64,000 nucleotides of DNA from Antrodiella citrinella (GCA_004802725.1 SGPM01000072.1:5418-69417); one strand, 5' to 3'; numbered from the stretch's first letter, positions 23,901 through 34,581 are shown. Translations and numbers: made by a program. The notes: generated by a model from the letters alone, not told the origin.

Positions 23901-25588
23901 ACACGATCGACTAAGTCGGCCTCTAGTTTCTCAAACTCTTCGTCTTCCTTGTCCGCGTCTTGCGACGGAAAATCTATTGAGGTAGAACATCCATTTCATG
24001 TAAGATTACGCACCATCTGCAAATCTAGCCTCCTCCAAGGTTTCCATGGAGTCAAATATGGCGTTGCATGCCTCTTGAACGTAGAATGCGAATGCAGTCA
24101 CCACGGGCAAAGCCGCAGCCTCCAGACGCGATTCCTGTGTGTGCGCCGAATCAGAGTGTTCGATGAACGCCCTCGCAAGCAGAGCGGATTCGGGTGTCAA
24201 CGACCTCCAATATTTGTCTACAATTCGTCAATTGTGAACACAGTAGTGAAGGTGCGCCTAGCGTACCTTGGAAAACCACAGCATCAAACACGTCTGGCCG
24301 TGTGACAAATACTGATTTCAACGCGTCCACCGCCACAAGATCCCCACCGTCGCTGACAACATCAAACAACTTCAAAAACACCAAGAGAGAAGAAATCGTC
24401 TTTTCCTCCCCTTCGCTCCCAGCATTATCCGCAGCCCAGTCAAACCAGCCCGCCAGCATCTTGGCGGCTCCGGCTCTGACCTTCCCTTCGCGATCCCCAA
24501 GCCCGTCTCGTACCACCCTCTCTCGTTGTTCAATGCTGAGCTGCCTAGGATTGTTCAATCTATTCGGATTGATGATCGTGTTGCGTGCTGCACGAGAAGT
24601 AGAGGCAGATGTGGAATCCACCGGAAGAAGTGTATGAGCGTAGAGGAGAGTACGGACTGCGACATCTACATCCCTTGTACGACTTAACAGTACGGGAAGT
24701 GTTTCCGGACTCAGCGGCGTGTTGAGCAGAGCAATGCGTCTGACGTCACTATAGGAGGATTAAGTAAGATCCAATCAATTAAGGGTGGGTCCACGTACGT
24801 AGCAGAGTCGTGACATAAGCTGTGTAGCATGGTATCCAGAATGCTTGTCTCGTCGTCTTGAAGGTCTTCAGAATCTTCACCAGACAGAAGCTTGGAGAGA
24901 GCAGTTACTGCATGTGCACGAATAGCAGATTCCTTGTCCCGTGCTCTCTCCATGAGACTGGATCGCAAGCGAGAGTATACGTCCTCGCTGTCTGCTATTA
25001 GCGAGCGTAAAACGGATGGTATGGTGAACGCACTCAAGTTCACCAAGATGAGAGATGAGTTCTGCGACAATGCTCACAGAACGGAACCGGACCGTCTTGT
25101 CCTTTGCGATGAAACCCTTCAAACAATATGAGAGGAGTCTTGCAATAAAGCGGGTCGTTGGTGTATCGTCTTCGTCTTCGTCCGGTGCGGCGGAGAGAGC
25201 CTCGGATTTATGTGTCAAGCGTAGCTCCAAGGCTGTCCAACAGTTTTGATTACTGACACCTGTACACATACAATAAAGACACACCTTTCTCTGTCATAAA
25301 CTTGACATACACTCCGACGAACCTCACCACCCTATCCGCGGGAGTTGGGCCCTTCTTGATCACCAACACGCGGTTCAACATGTCCACAAATATATCGCTA
25401 AAGGCCCTCTCCCCCGTCAACCTGACATTGTTTCCTTCCTGCGACGTGACCAGTGACGATTGGACATGAATTTTGTGGAGTGCGACACAGTTCTTCCGGT
25501 GGTTAGCTGTAGACACCTGGGCTTGATCGAAGATCACGGCAATGATTTGTGGTAGAGACGATAGGTCAATGGAGTTGTTAGGCGCCAT
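20985..25588 (-). CDS. Condensin complex non-SMC subunit 3 (Cnd3/Ycg1/CAP-G)
   Basis: HEAT-repeat subunit of condensin needed for mitotic chromosome compaction. Start at 25588 (MAPNNSIDLSSLPQIIAVIF); the many exons run to the stop at 20985. Diagnostic parts are DKTVRFRSVSIVAELISHLG, RARDKESAIRAHAVTALSKL, VLQVIFDILMVYEEELL and a C-terminal SEEYKEVCEVVGIDVPEGD, as in the Cnd3 C-terminal domain. The tail has long acidic runs (poly-Glu near 21790-21830, Asp/Glu near 21160-21190) and ends DSSSEP. About fifteen introns; exon borders are approximate. The stop lies 183 bp from the convergent DAM1 stop. An ACGCGT MluI cell-cycle box lies at 25683-25688. Confidence 0.9.
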
Positions 25589-25682
25589 ATAAGCATAGAG
25601 AATGTCAGCCTGTCCGACGGCGGTGCACAAGACAAAGACGACGAGCAGGACAAGAGCAGGACGAGGATGCACGCAAAATGCG

Positions 25683-25688
25683 ACGCGT
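25683..25688. promoter_or_regulatory. Candidate MCB (ACGCGT) upstream of condensin gene
   Basis: Exact MluI cell-cycle box 95 bp upstream of the condensin subunit start codon. In fungi this motif binds MBF and drives G1/S transcription of replication and chromosome genes. A single 6-bp match can be chance. Confidence 0.35.
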
Positions 25689-26640
25689 CTCACACAGTCA
25701 TGTGACCGCGTTTCATAGGCGCTTACCACGGCAGCGCCGCGCCGTATTTTGAAGTTCTCTTCGAGGTGCTTACACTGTAACTTACCGTCTACAGAAGTTT
25801 ATCGCCACGTTCGTTTTACGACTAGCCAGGATGGTTACTCGGTGACTCCGTCCTTTGACCGCTTATTCGTGATTCTACCGTCCAGGAAATCCAAGCTTTC
25901 GCCGCGTACCTCACCTCCATGACGGTCACCGACTCGGAACTTTTCAATATCTTCACTTCGCCCGAGCCTCTCTGAGCCTCTCTCAGAAGCTCTCATATCT
26001 CAGACCGTATACATGGGGTTCGTCATTCTGTCCAGGAATGAGTCTATGTCTCATTAATCTCATTTCTGTTCATCTTGAGATTCTTTCCGCCATCCTCATG
26101 CTTATTTCCATGCAGCGATATAGCCTGCGCGATACAGATGTGGCATTTACTCACGACGTCAATGTATGATACTGGTAATATTCTTGCTCTTGCATGGGAT
26201 TGTGCTTTTGGGGTGCCTGCCATGGTTATACCGTCGTCGACGGTCATTCATACGTTCGACGTTCATTGGCAAGTCCGAGTCGTCTTTACTGAAGATTATT
26301 ATACAAGTATCGTCGCTGGACGTGGGTGTAACTATTTTTGTTATTATAGGACATCCGTCGCCAACAAGACTCTAGAATGCGAACCGCTTTGCAATATGTT
26401 TTCTACCACATGTGAGTCGTAGTACATCTGGAAGGGATACGAGTTCGATTCACAAGTCTGACTGCTTTCTTCTAGTTGATTTCCCCGCTTGATTGCCTTC
26501 AATTGTCTCTGGCTTCCCTATCCCAAATGCGTAATCTTCTATACTGAATATCCTTCCACTTCCGAACACTCGAACACGGCGTCATCTCACCTGGCCCTAT
26601 TCTGGTAGCATTCGTTACCGTCATCATCGAAATGAAGACG
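25689..26640. other. Intergenic stretch, possible membrane-protein relics
   Basis: No intact gene. Short hydrophobic plus-strand frames occur, for example 26166-26375 (MILVIFLLLHGIVLLGCLPW) and a stretch near 26080-26160 containing LISMQRYSLRDTDV. They may be remnants of a multi-pass protein, but they do not join into one product. Confidence 0.3.
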
Positions 26641-26841
26641 TGAGTGCTAACCGAATTGTTGTCGTACAATGTAAATGTTGCTTGTATCTGATCCTACTCA
26701 GTCAGATCCCCGTTTGGGACCATAATGAGTGCGTTTTTTCACGGTGTCGCCATCTTGTTCCAGTCGGAGCGCTCTCAATCAGGACAATGTTGGAAGGACC
26801 CCTGACTGTCTCACGATAGCCTCATGATATCCTTCAGTGCG

Positions 26842-26848
26842 TATATAA
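26842..26848 (+). promoter_or_regulatory. TATA box of secreted repeat gene 1
   Basis: TATATAA in the block GCGTATATAAGG, conserved with the other copy at 44656-44662. It lies about 200 bp upstream of the start codon. Confidence 0.6.
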
Positions 26849-27045
26849 GGCCGACGTAGCTGTCAATGCAACCTTAGGCTTCAGTCTCTTTTGACTCAAC
26901 CTTCGGTGCTGGTCGGTGAGCACAAGATTTTTTACTGCAAGATTCGTTTCCCGCTGACGATGTCCTTTTGTCTCCCTTTCTTCGATTTGCACACGTTCAT
27001 CACGACAACCTTCACGACTGTTCCACGACTCGAACTCAGATCACA

Positions 27046-27384
27046 ATGCGTACCTCCATCCTCTTCGTTCTTGTCGCCGCCGCCGCCTCTCAGGTGTTCG
27101 CTGCACCTGTGACAACCGGACTAGTAGCTCGTCAGGGCACGGGAACCGGCTCCTCGGGTTCATTGGGCAATGGCACCGGCGTAGGCTCCACTGGCACTGG
27201 TGTTGGCAACTCCGGATCCGATGGAGGCAGTAATCACAAGCGCGAGCTCGTTGTCCGTCAGGGCACGGGAACCGGCTCCTCGGGTTCGTTGGGCAACGGA
27301 ACAGGCGTAGGCTCCACTGGCACTGGTGTTGGCAACTCCGGATCCGAAGGAGGTCATCATGGACGTGGCGAGGAATTGGTCTAA
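27046..27384 (+). CDS. Small secreted two-repeat precursor (KEX2-processed repeat type)
   Basis: Single-exon gene for a 112-residue secreted precursor. The start at 27046 opens a clear signal peptide (MRTSILFVLVAAAASQVFA). The mature part is two near-identical 42-residue repeats (126-bp DNA unit). Each has VARQ or VVRQ, then GTGTGSSGSLGNGTGVGSTG and a Gly/Ser end. The first repeat ends in a Lys-Arg site (NHKR). Each repeat holds one N-glycosylation sequon (NGT). The second repeat ends in GRG, so a second dibasic site is missing here. The upstream in-frame ATG at 26968 lies in the leader and is not conserved with the copy. This layout matches KEX2-processed repeat precursors of fungi, some of which give secreted peptides or surface repellents; a structural Gly/Ser wall protein is the alternative. 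No homologue is recognised. Confidence 0.75.
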   Translation: MRTSILFVLVAAAASQVFAAPVTTGLVARQGTGTGSSGSLGNGTGVGSTGTGVGNSGSDGGSNHKRELVVRQGTGTGSSGSLGNGTGVGSTGTGVGNSGSEGGHHGRGEELV

Positions 27385-28028
27385 CCATGACGCGCCAGTA
27401 TGTGAGTTCACTTGTCGTGTTCTACTACAGGAAATCATAACTCATCTATAATGTTAGGTTGCGAAACTGAGTTCCTTCCCACCTTCCTTCCCACCGTTTT
27501 GAGTATTTTGTGATGTCTGTCGCGAAGATGCGTAGATTTTATACCAGTGTTTCGAAGCGGATTTACACTTTGAGTGACGTGTGTTGCAACGATGCCTACT
27601 CCAACAATCACACCGTGTGCTCCGACATGTCAGTCGTGTCGATGCGAACATGATTTTATAGTCTACAAGGCGTACCAGCTCGAAAAAGTCAAATCCGAGC
27701 CTCAACAGCGGGGGTGTAGTATGACTATATACAAAGAACAATCGGTATGCTACAACTTGAGCGTGACTGATGAAGTAAGACATAGTACTTTGTTTGCCTG
27801 GCCACTCCAGTCAGTGCTCGCTTGCACGACAGACTCGTTTGGTAGTGCCACCACAGAAAGAGGAGTGTGCGCCGCACTAGTACTGTTCCAAGAAAAGAGA
27901 TACAGCCCTGAAAAGATTGCTCATGCATGAGAAGATAGCCTGTACTGAAAAGGCATTATGTACATACAACTTCAGTCAGAGTCATACTCCATGAAGTCTG
28001 CGAGGAATGGTGTATAGCACTCGGAGCC

Positions 28029-28944
28029 TTACCCGTGACAGGGCGGCCCGGAGGCGAGAAGCAGTTTCAGAGTATGGAGGGGGCACCATTCATCTGCATC
28101 CGCCAAAAAACGCGAAATGCATGTTGCTTCATCAGGGTCTGGACCATTCGATAGTGAAATAGAGACCAGATTCTCCAGAGGGAACGATAAATTGTGATCA
28201 ACTTCGTCGAACGACAACAAGTCATCCAGTACGAAGCTCGGAGCCTCGATTTCGATGCTCTGGATACGAGAGCTGTATGGAGGGCTAACAGTGTCGATGA
28301 CACGACGTCGGAAACGGGTAACAGACATGTCATCAGGAATGTTGGCAAGAGTCCAGACTACCGTTAGCGGCAGGAAGTCACCGGCGCGCTTGAGGCAGGC
28401 AGATTGCAAGTGTGAAGGCTCACGTAGGTCCACAGTGACGGTGAGAGTAACACTATGTCCCTCCAGCGACGGCATACGTGACCTAGTCGGAGCGACAAAT
28501 AGCGTGGTCCGGGAGCCCACAGCGTCGAGGAAAATGTCGAGGAGTGTTTCATCGTTCGGAAGCTGGTTCACCGGCGGAAGTCTCTGGTTCATCAGACGGT
28601 GGACGGCAAGGAGACGTGTTGGCGAAGTTTCAGCGTCGGAGCGCAGGAACGTCTCCTCAGCATCGCTAGCTTCCACTGTTGTGTTGTGCATCTCGGATCC
28701 TGAGGCAGACAACGACTCGCGTTGAGCATCATCCACACCCTGAGATGACTTTGTGCGAAAGATAAATGTTTATATTGCAGGAAATAGTCCAGTTGAGACT
28801 AACCATTATTGCTGTTATTTGAACGTTCAGGTTGAGAGACGTTGTGGACTGTGGTGAGATCTTGGGGCCGACAGCGTTGCTGCTAGTAGTACTTAGTAGC
28901 CTGAGTCTCGGAGACCGCCGTGGTCGGACTTTCAAACTTGGCAA
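28029..28944 (-). pseudogene. F-box-like gene with two compensating frameshifts
   Basis: The proposed start at 28944 (MPSLKVRPRRSPRLRL) is joined by an intron at about 28741-28802 to a long exon ending at 28029. An F-box-like N-terminus is visible (VNQLPNDETLLDIFLDAV). The typical continuation of Agaricomycete F-box proteins, LGHVCRRWRDIVLLSPSLW, is present in a different frame at about 28430-28510, and then the first frame resumes with HLQSACLKRAGDFLPL. So one gained and one lost base bracket about 80 bp, and the long frame stays open across them with a novel substituted segment. The protein is short (about 280 residues), with few leucine-rich repeats; a GTAAGG donor overlaps the stop, so a further exon is possible. 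F-box proteins recruit substrates to SCF ubiquitin ligases; here a damaged or neo-framed copy is likely. Confidence 0.6.
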
Positions 28945-29171
28945 AGCGGTTTCAAGTTATTGTATAACCTGGGATCGAACATCTCCATTTCACACGATTT
29001 GTCTTCTGTCTGTTGTGCAGGTTGATACTTGTACGTGTCCCTTGGAGACACGCCGGCGATCGAGAGATTCTACTGACAGCAGAAATGTAAGTCTCTTTAC
29101 CTGCGCAAATTTACACGTGTCAAGTAACATGTGAAGCAACATTTAAGATGCAAACTTACCGGCGAAACATG

Positions 29172-29224
29172 ATATTTTACCAAAACCTTCATACAAAACA
29201 TCAATTCAGTTGTTGGTAAAATAT
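29172..29224. repeat. 12-bp AT-rich inverted repeat
   Basis: ATATTTTACCAA at 29172-29183 and its exact reverse complement TTGGTAAAATAT at 29213-29224, with a 29-bp loop. It lies at the 3' end of the unrecognised minus-strand coding fragment; possible 3'-end hairpin or remnant of a small element. Confidence 0.5.
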
Positions 29225-29720
29225 TATATTCTACCGTGTTCGGGATGAAACGATGGAAACAACGCTCCGTTCACGACCAGCCTGAGATCCAATACCTTGA
29301 ACACCACCCCACCCACAAACACGTTCATACACTTCCCAAAACGATCTTCCCCCGACCCGCCGCCGACCAACTCAAATGACCACGCCGAGTCGAATGACAC
29401 ATCGCAAAACAGAACATTCCACCGGACTTCCAGGCACCTCCGCTGCACATACTTACTGAGTTAGCAAACCGGCCATGCATGCAAGCTGCCACCCCCGAAC
29501 CTGTTCGGGCGGGCCACGATCGTCCCACTCCACTCTCCGAGCTAGGAACGGGAGGAAGAATTGCCGGAGCATTTCCAACCCATCTTCGACGTCGCGCACA
29601 ACCGCGAACGAAGTACCGCCTTCAAGAGCTGGATACCGAGGTATGAAGGCTGTAATTCGGATGATAACGTGAAGAGATATCGCCAGAGAGGTTCGGGCAG
29701 CTAATGAAATGGTAGTACAA
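29224..29720 (-). pseudogene. Unrecognised coding fragment, two frames
   Basis: Two adjoining stretches read like protein but in different frames. The first, about 29465-29715, contains HVIIRITAFIPRYPALEGG and VRDVEDGLEMLRQFFLPFL and reaches a stop at GLLTQ. The second, 29224-29455, contains LEVRWNVLFCDVSFDSAW and VFKVLDLRLVVNGALFPSF and ends at TAA. Between them is GTAAGTATGTGCAG, which has donor and acceptor signals but is only 14 bp, far too short for an intron. This suggests a disrupted gene, or one with a mis-assembled junction. I do not recognise the family. Confidence 0.4.
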
Positions 29721-30074
29721 CGGGCTCGTCTTTACATACGAGTCCAATTTTCTATCTTTATACGCAAAAAACACGACAAAAGAGTGAATGAATGGGCCGA
29801 GCTAATAAGCGAGCGGGTTGCCAGATGGTGATGGATGTTACAATGAATGCAGGGAGAGCGACGCTGGAGACGAGAGACCAAGAGAGCGAAACGAGGGAAG
29901 CGACAAATGAATGCACGAGCGAGGGACGACGGGGAGCGAACGACGATCAAGAAAACTATAAACGAGCGAGAACATGGCTTTCCAGCTCGCTCACGGACTC
30001 AGGGACTAAACGTACAGGAGCATCATTCAACCAACAAGAACGCGTTCAAGCAAGAAAAGAAGAAACGCACAATC

Positions 30075-31847
30075 CTAAACGCCAGGATAGAAGTTTTTAA
30101 CATCTTCACCGCGGTTCACATCTTCTACGCTTGAGGTCCGAACAATGTTACCGGCGACATCGTATTGCAGAAACGACTTGTCCGACACGTCCTTGTCAGA
30201 CACTTGCGCGAACGTCTCCATCTGCAACTCGGGTTAGGATGTGGCGGGACGGATCAGGGATCGGTGTGGCGCGTACCTGAACATGCACCCCGTCAAGCTT
30301 CTTGTCCGATACCGAGAAGCTGGGTACCGTGGGGTGACGCCCTCCACGACTGAATGCCAGTGTCGACCCTTGCGTGGTTCTGTCAAGACACACGTCAACG
30401 ACCGCGCATATATGCACATACAGAGCGGGAACCAAGACGTACGCGAACAACTCGGCACCTCCAGCGGTATAGTTAGACAAACGACGGACAGCACGGCATG
30501 CGACAATCTAGGTCTAATATGAAAAAAGCTGTGATATGTCAAAAATGCACTTGACGAACCGTAGAAGCAATCGCCGCAGGTACGTTCGCCACGATCGACA
30601 TGACCGGGTTGAGATTGAGGAGCATGAAGATCTAGCGGCGTGGCGTTAGGCACTACTCGCTAGGAGCGGAAAACGGCGGAACTCACCGTAGCCAGGAGAT
30701 TGGCCAAGAATGCAATTACAAAGTAGATCATGCCGTCGTTGAAAATGAGCGCCATTAGCCTAGACGGCTGTCCCGCTGTTCTGCGTCCAGGGATGGCAAA
30801 CGCGAGCTTCACGCCGGTAAGCATCAGAACGGTGAAGTCGAAGGCCATGGAATAGATGAACGAAGCGGCGAGCAGCGTGTTGTTGGTCTCTGTGATCGCA
30901 CAACCTTCACCGGGAATCCAGTCTGCCTTGAGAAGGATACCTGGAAGCGAAGATGTCTCAAAACGACGTCAAATCATGCACAAGAGTGGTAATCACCATG
31001 CAGCAGGAGAGACCAATGACCCAGGATAACGACGACCAGAGGAATAACGACGTAGAGTGATTGTGACCATACGGCCATCGTCCGCAAGGAGAGGTTGATG
31101 CTCGCAAGTCCAATTGACGCATTTCCAAAGACCTGCAGAGGAAGATTTTTCATAAGAATGTCAGAACGTGGGTATATGCGCGTAAATACACACCTGGTTG
31201 TACGTGTAGAGAGCCTGGCAGTTCACTTCCCTGCAGAGAAAGTGCACTCAGACACGATCGAATAACATAACGGGCACAGCGACGTACTCTGTCACGTTGA
31301 GAGCGACCGCTCTATCGGAGATCAAAATTCACGTTAGCATCGAAATCTGACCGCGTAAGATGAAAAGACAACGCAATCTCGCGTATGCGCATATTGCAAT
31401 CTCCAAATGATGGTATGCTACTACGTACTGCTGGCCGAGCGGAGAGAGCCAAAATCGCACAAGAGACAACTCACATTCCAATGAGCGCGAACAGGAGAAA
31501 GTAGCGGTTTGCAAAGTAGAACACCTGAAAAGGGTCAGATTCGTGTTCTCGTGTGCGTTCTGAATCACTCACCATGGGCCATCTGAACTTTTTCCGACCT
31601 GTGATATAATCCAAGTCGAAATGGAGCGAGGTGGCGAACTCCCATCTAGTAGAAGAGCACCGTCAAGACCACGTTTTTGGAATTCGAAGGGATTCGCACA
31701 TGTACAGACCCAGCAAGGCATGCATGAGACGATCGAACGACTCTGCAACAAACACGCGTTGAGCAGGCTGCGCGGGTGGCGCACGACTGAATATGCGGAC
31801 TGACCTGCATCCTTTGCGAGCTCCTGGGGGGACATCCAATTGGGCAT
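30075..31847 (-). CDS. Multi-pass membrane protein, Agaricomycete family (paralogue B)
   Basis: Uncharacterised membrane protein with about seven predicted helices. Start at 31847 (MPNWMSPQELAKDAG); exons continue with SFDRLMHALLGLY, WEFATSLHFDLDYITGRKKF, VFYFANRYFLLFALIG, VNCQALYTYNQ, SINLSLRTMAVWSQSLYVV, GEGCAITETNNTLLAASFIY, MIYFVIAFLANLLAT, MSIVANVPAAIAST and VACRAVRRLSNYTAGGAELF. The cytosolic-looking tail has VPSFSVSDKKLDGVHVQMET and the stop is at 30075. Close paralogue of 36402-38067, in opposite orientation about 5 kb away. All splice sites kept the frame. A receptor-like topology is possible but no known receptor motif is visible; the function is unknown. The ATG lies 120 bp from a TATATAAA-type sequence near 31970. 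Confidence 0.82.
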
Positions 31848-32184
31848 GGTGGGATAAAGAGAGTGGAGAGTTGGCGGGTGACTCGAGGGCTGCGGGCCAG
31901 AAGTGGGAGGGAAGAGGACGAGTTCGGGCAGAGAGGCGAGACGGGAACGACACGCGGGTATATAAAGGAAAAGCGGGGTGGCTTCTGTCGAGACCAGAAA
32001 GGGGCGAACGACGAGCCCCGGAGAGGAACACACGCGGAGGCGACACAGTGCAACACGCGGAGGCGACATAGTGCAACACTCTTCGGCAGTAAGTAGAGCA
32101 ACACGTCGGCTTCCTTCCACACTCAGAAGTATCTTCTGAATTCCTTCCAGCTCAAACCAGTTTCAACGCTTCACCACAGGCGGA

Positions 32185-32935
32185 AATGGCCTCCTCGCAG
32201 AGACACGACGGAGATGACCAGACTCTGCCACTTCACGGTATCCATCTCCCAAACACCCCACCTCTGGCGACGCCTGCTATAATGTAACGTACACTCGCGA
32301 CCCTGTTTTCTCAACGACGGTCATACCATGCCAGCACCGAGAATGGCGATACGGAACCAGCGAGGTGCGTGGGAGAGTCATGACCAGAAATTCTTGAAGC
32401 TCTTGACATGTGGCTTCTGCTTTAGCTCGTCGACAAACTTTGCTCACTGCGACGCCCGCCGATCCCGCCCCCGCAATCCCACTTTTTGTCCTCTCGACCT
32501 CTCTCCTCCAGAACGACGACGACGACCATGGACGTCGGTAGGTATGTACACGATGAGTATGTGAACATTGATAGTGGGTGAACAGGATCAAGCGAGAAAC
32601 GCCGCCGCCACCGCTGAACAAAAGGCGGGTTCGGCATCTCCCGATCACGGCCGTTGTGGCGTTTGATGAAGGATCGATAAAAACCTTGAAAAGCATTCGT
32701 TCGACAGTCCTCGCCGATAGCCCCAGGCCATTGACAGGCTCCACCGATTTCTACGTGGTCTCGTGCTCATTTTCAATGTTTGCGCTGGGTCATATGGTGA
32801 CTAGGATTTCCAGACGACTTGCACAGACGTGTTGGATATTTGGATCCCGACGAATGTGCGATCGGTAGCACCCGCCTCATTTCGATCTAATCTATTTGAT
32901 TTGAATGTTTCGTATTTAGTTGCTCATGTTCTGTA
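32185..32935 (+). CDS. Possible small gene, structure unresolved
   Basis: An ATG at 32185 (MASSQRHDGDDQTLPLH) could splice into NQRGAWESHDQKFLKLLT near 32355-32405. Further on, an ATG at 32528 (MDVGR), a 45-bp intron and an exon with KRETPPPPLNKRRVRHLP and VVAFDEGSIKTLKSIRS, then a 50-bp intron near 32755-32805, give DVLDIWIPTNVRSV and a stop near 32935. A second frame over 32583-32660 is equally open. I cannot decide whether this is one gene, two, or none. It sits divergent to membrane paralogue B. No family recognised. Confidence 0.28.
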
Positions 32936-33136
32936 GTCGTACGGTACGCGTTTGCAGCAATGCGATCCCCCCTTCTGCTATTCCAAACGCCTTCGTGCGT
33001 GTAATTCCTACAAGACGATCCATCATCCAACATTTCCGAGGCTTTCGACCGCGGTGGAATGAGCAGCGTGCAGCAGAGTACGATCAGGCGTTCTAGGAGA
33101 TTCCTCAAGAGCATCAGAGAGCATCGTACTCTTGTT

Positions 33137-33441
33137 TTACTCGATGAAGTAATCGAATGAAGCACCGGTCACCGTGCCAGTGACGGTTCTACCACCCTGC
33201 GTCTCCAAATCGTCGATGTGATTATGAATCACCCGTCGTCGTGTGCGTCGACCACTCGCTGCCAACACCGTATTCTGGAGCTTAGTACCGATGATTGCTT
33301 ATGAACTCACTATGGTTCGCGTACTCAGGACACCAGGGTGGCGTCTTCCGAGTTCAAGTGGGTGCCACTCATCAGCCAATCCGTCCTTCGTTCCGACTCA
33401 GATCGCATTATCAGCTGCGAACTCGGTGATAGGGAGGACAT
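33137..33441 (-). CDS. Possible small protein, unrecognised
   Basis: Reads MSSLSPSSQLIMRSESERR, then WLMSGTHLNSEDATL, a 53-bp intron (33281-33333, GTGTCC donor and ACTAAG acceptor), then TVLAASGRRTRRRVIHNHID and a Thr/Gly-rich end (GRTVTGTVTGASFDYFIE) before TAA at 33137-33139. The joined frame gives about 80 residues and looks protein-like on both sides of the intron, but the donor is weak and upstream exons may be missing. No known domain; nothing else on this strand supports a larger gene. Confidence 0.35.
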
Positions 33442-34581
33442 CGTATCAGGCAGTGCGATAGACCTCCAGCGGCGCTTCGTTCGTGAATTTGGCTTCACTC
33501 CTACCTGTGAGCTTCGGAATCCGAACGAACCTCAATCGCGAATTTGGTGCGGGCTCTTTCCGTGGTTTCATGGTTCGATGTTCTGACTCGGCCGTCTTAC
33601 AGGATTTGGGACATCGAGGCTCAGTTTGGCATTCCCTCTTCACAACTTGAAAAGCCACCCGGACTTGTATGCATTTCATGGACAGCAGCCTGCCGTGAAA
33701 TGAACGCGTCGTTCATCTTGTACTGACATTAGAATGTACAGTACCTCAAGGCACATCGTCTCCATGTCTTGAACCTCTGTCTCTTAAATTCCTTCACGCT
33801 TTTCTGTTCTCGCCGGAGCCTATAAGGAAGTGGCCTCTTGAGCATCGTCTTCCGTTTACGAGCTGCTGCGGGATATCCTTGTACCATGTTATCACCGCAT
33901 CCGATAAAACTACTTCGTTGGTAATGTGCCCCAGCAACAAGCAGCGAAAGGCACATTCGCGATACAACATGCAAAGCTTCATTCCGAGTTTGGATCCGAG
34001 TGGCCGTAAGTTCTACACTCGAGATGCATCCCACCAGAATGTTCCTGGGATACCGGCCACCTGAACCGTCTTGAACCATAACGCAACCATGGATAGAAAT
34101 CTTCACGAACCATGAAGAGACGTCGCTGAAATTGCTGACGCTCCTTATGGCAGCTACACATCCTCTTGTACGAACAGCGTTATCCGCCCGATGGTTTACT
34201 TATTGGATAACCGAGAAAGGTTCGACAGCTGCTTTCTTCCCCAGCCGGCGGTGAACTCATGTCCACTGTTTTTTCTCCAGTGTCAATCAGCAGCGCCATT
34301 GCGTTCCAGGAGTCTGAGAGTGTGCGGCTGTGGGCGCGTAGGGATGACGTCGCCTCTGCAACAGGAACGAGAATAGATCGAACATTCAGGTCTGTTCACT
34401 GTCATCGTCTGCATTTGCGGAGACGTGAGTGATCACGGTCGTCGGCGGGGATCACGATCGCGACGACCAAGATGTTGTGTGATCAGAGCGAAAGAAAAAC
34501 CGTGTATAAGCAAGAGCAAATCGTACACACAACGTTACAGCATCTCTTTTCCCCATACAAAAACTTTGAGGTATTGCAACC
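33442..34581. other. Gene-poor stretch
   Basis: Open frames up to 125 codons occur on both strands but none has recognisable domains, compatible splice partners or a conserved start. I see nothing supportable. Confidence 0.4.

Larger units (their letters stand above)
26640..27740 (+). repeat. Segmental duplication, copy 1 (secreted repeat gene plus flanks)
   Basis: The sequence around the small secreted gene matches, in inverted orientation, 43770-44880. Shared blocks upstream include ATCCCCGTTTGGGACC, CTCTCAATCAGGACAA, the TATA region GCGTATATAAGG and AGGCTTCAGTCT. Shared blocks downstream include AACTCATCTATAA, GAGTTCCTTCCCAC and GTGTGCTCCGACATG (GTGTTCCGACATG in copy 2). The boundaries are approximate because similarity fades gradually. 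Confidence 0.75.

Noticed and set aside
26450..26470. tRNA B-box-like GAGTTCGATTCAC
   Set aside because: No A box, acceptor stem or T-arm pairing around it; not a tRNA gene.
26968..27045. Upstream in-frame ATG of the first secreted repeat gene
   Set aside because: It would place 26 residues before a perfect signal peptide, and the extension is not conserved in the second copy.
31569..32120. 183-codon minus-strand frame over the start of membrane paralogue B
   Set aside because: It reads through the introns and 5' region of the real gene in another frame and lacks an ATG consistent with the paralogue.
32277..32744. 155-codon minus-strand frame
   Set aside because: No domain, and the plus strand offers a competing spliced reading; nothing supports the minus-strand frame.
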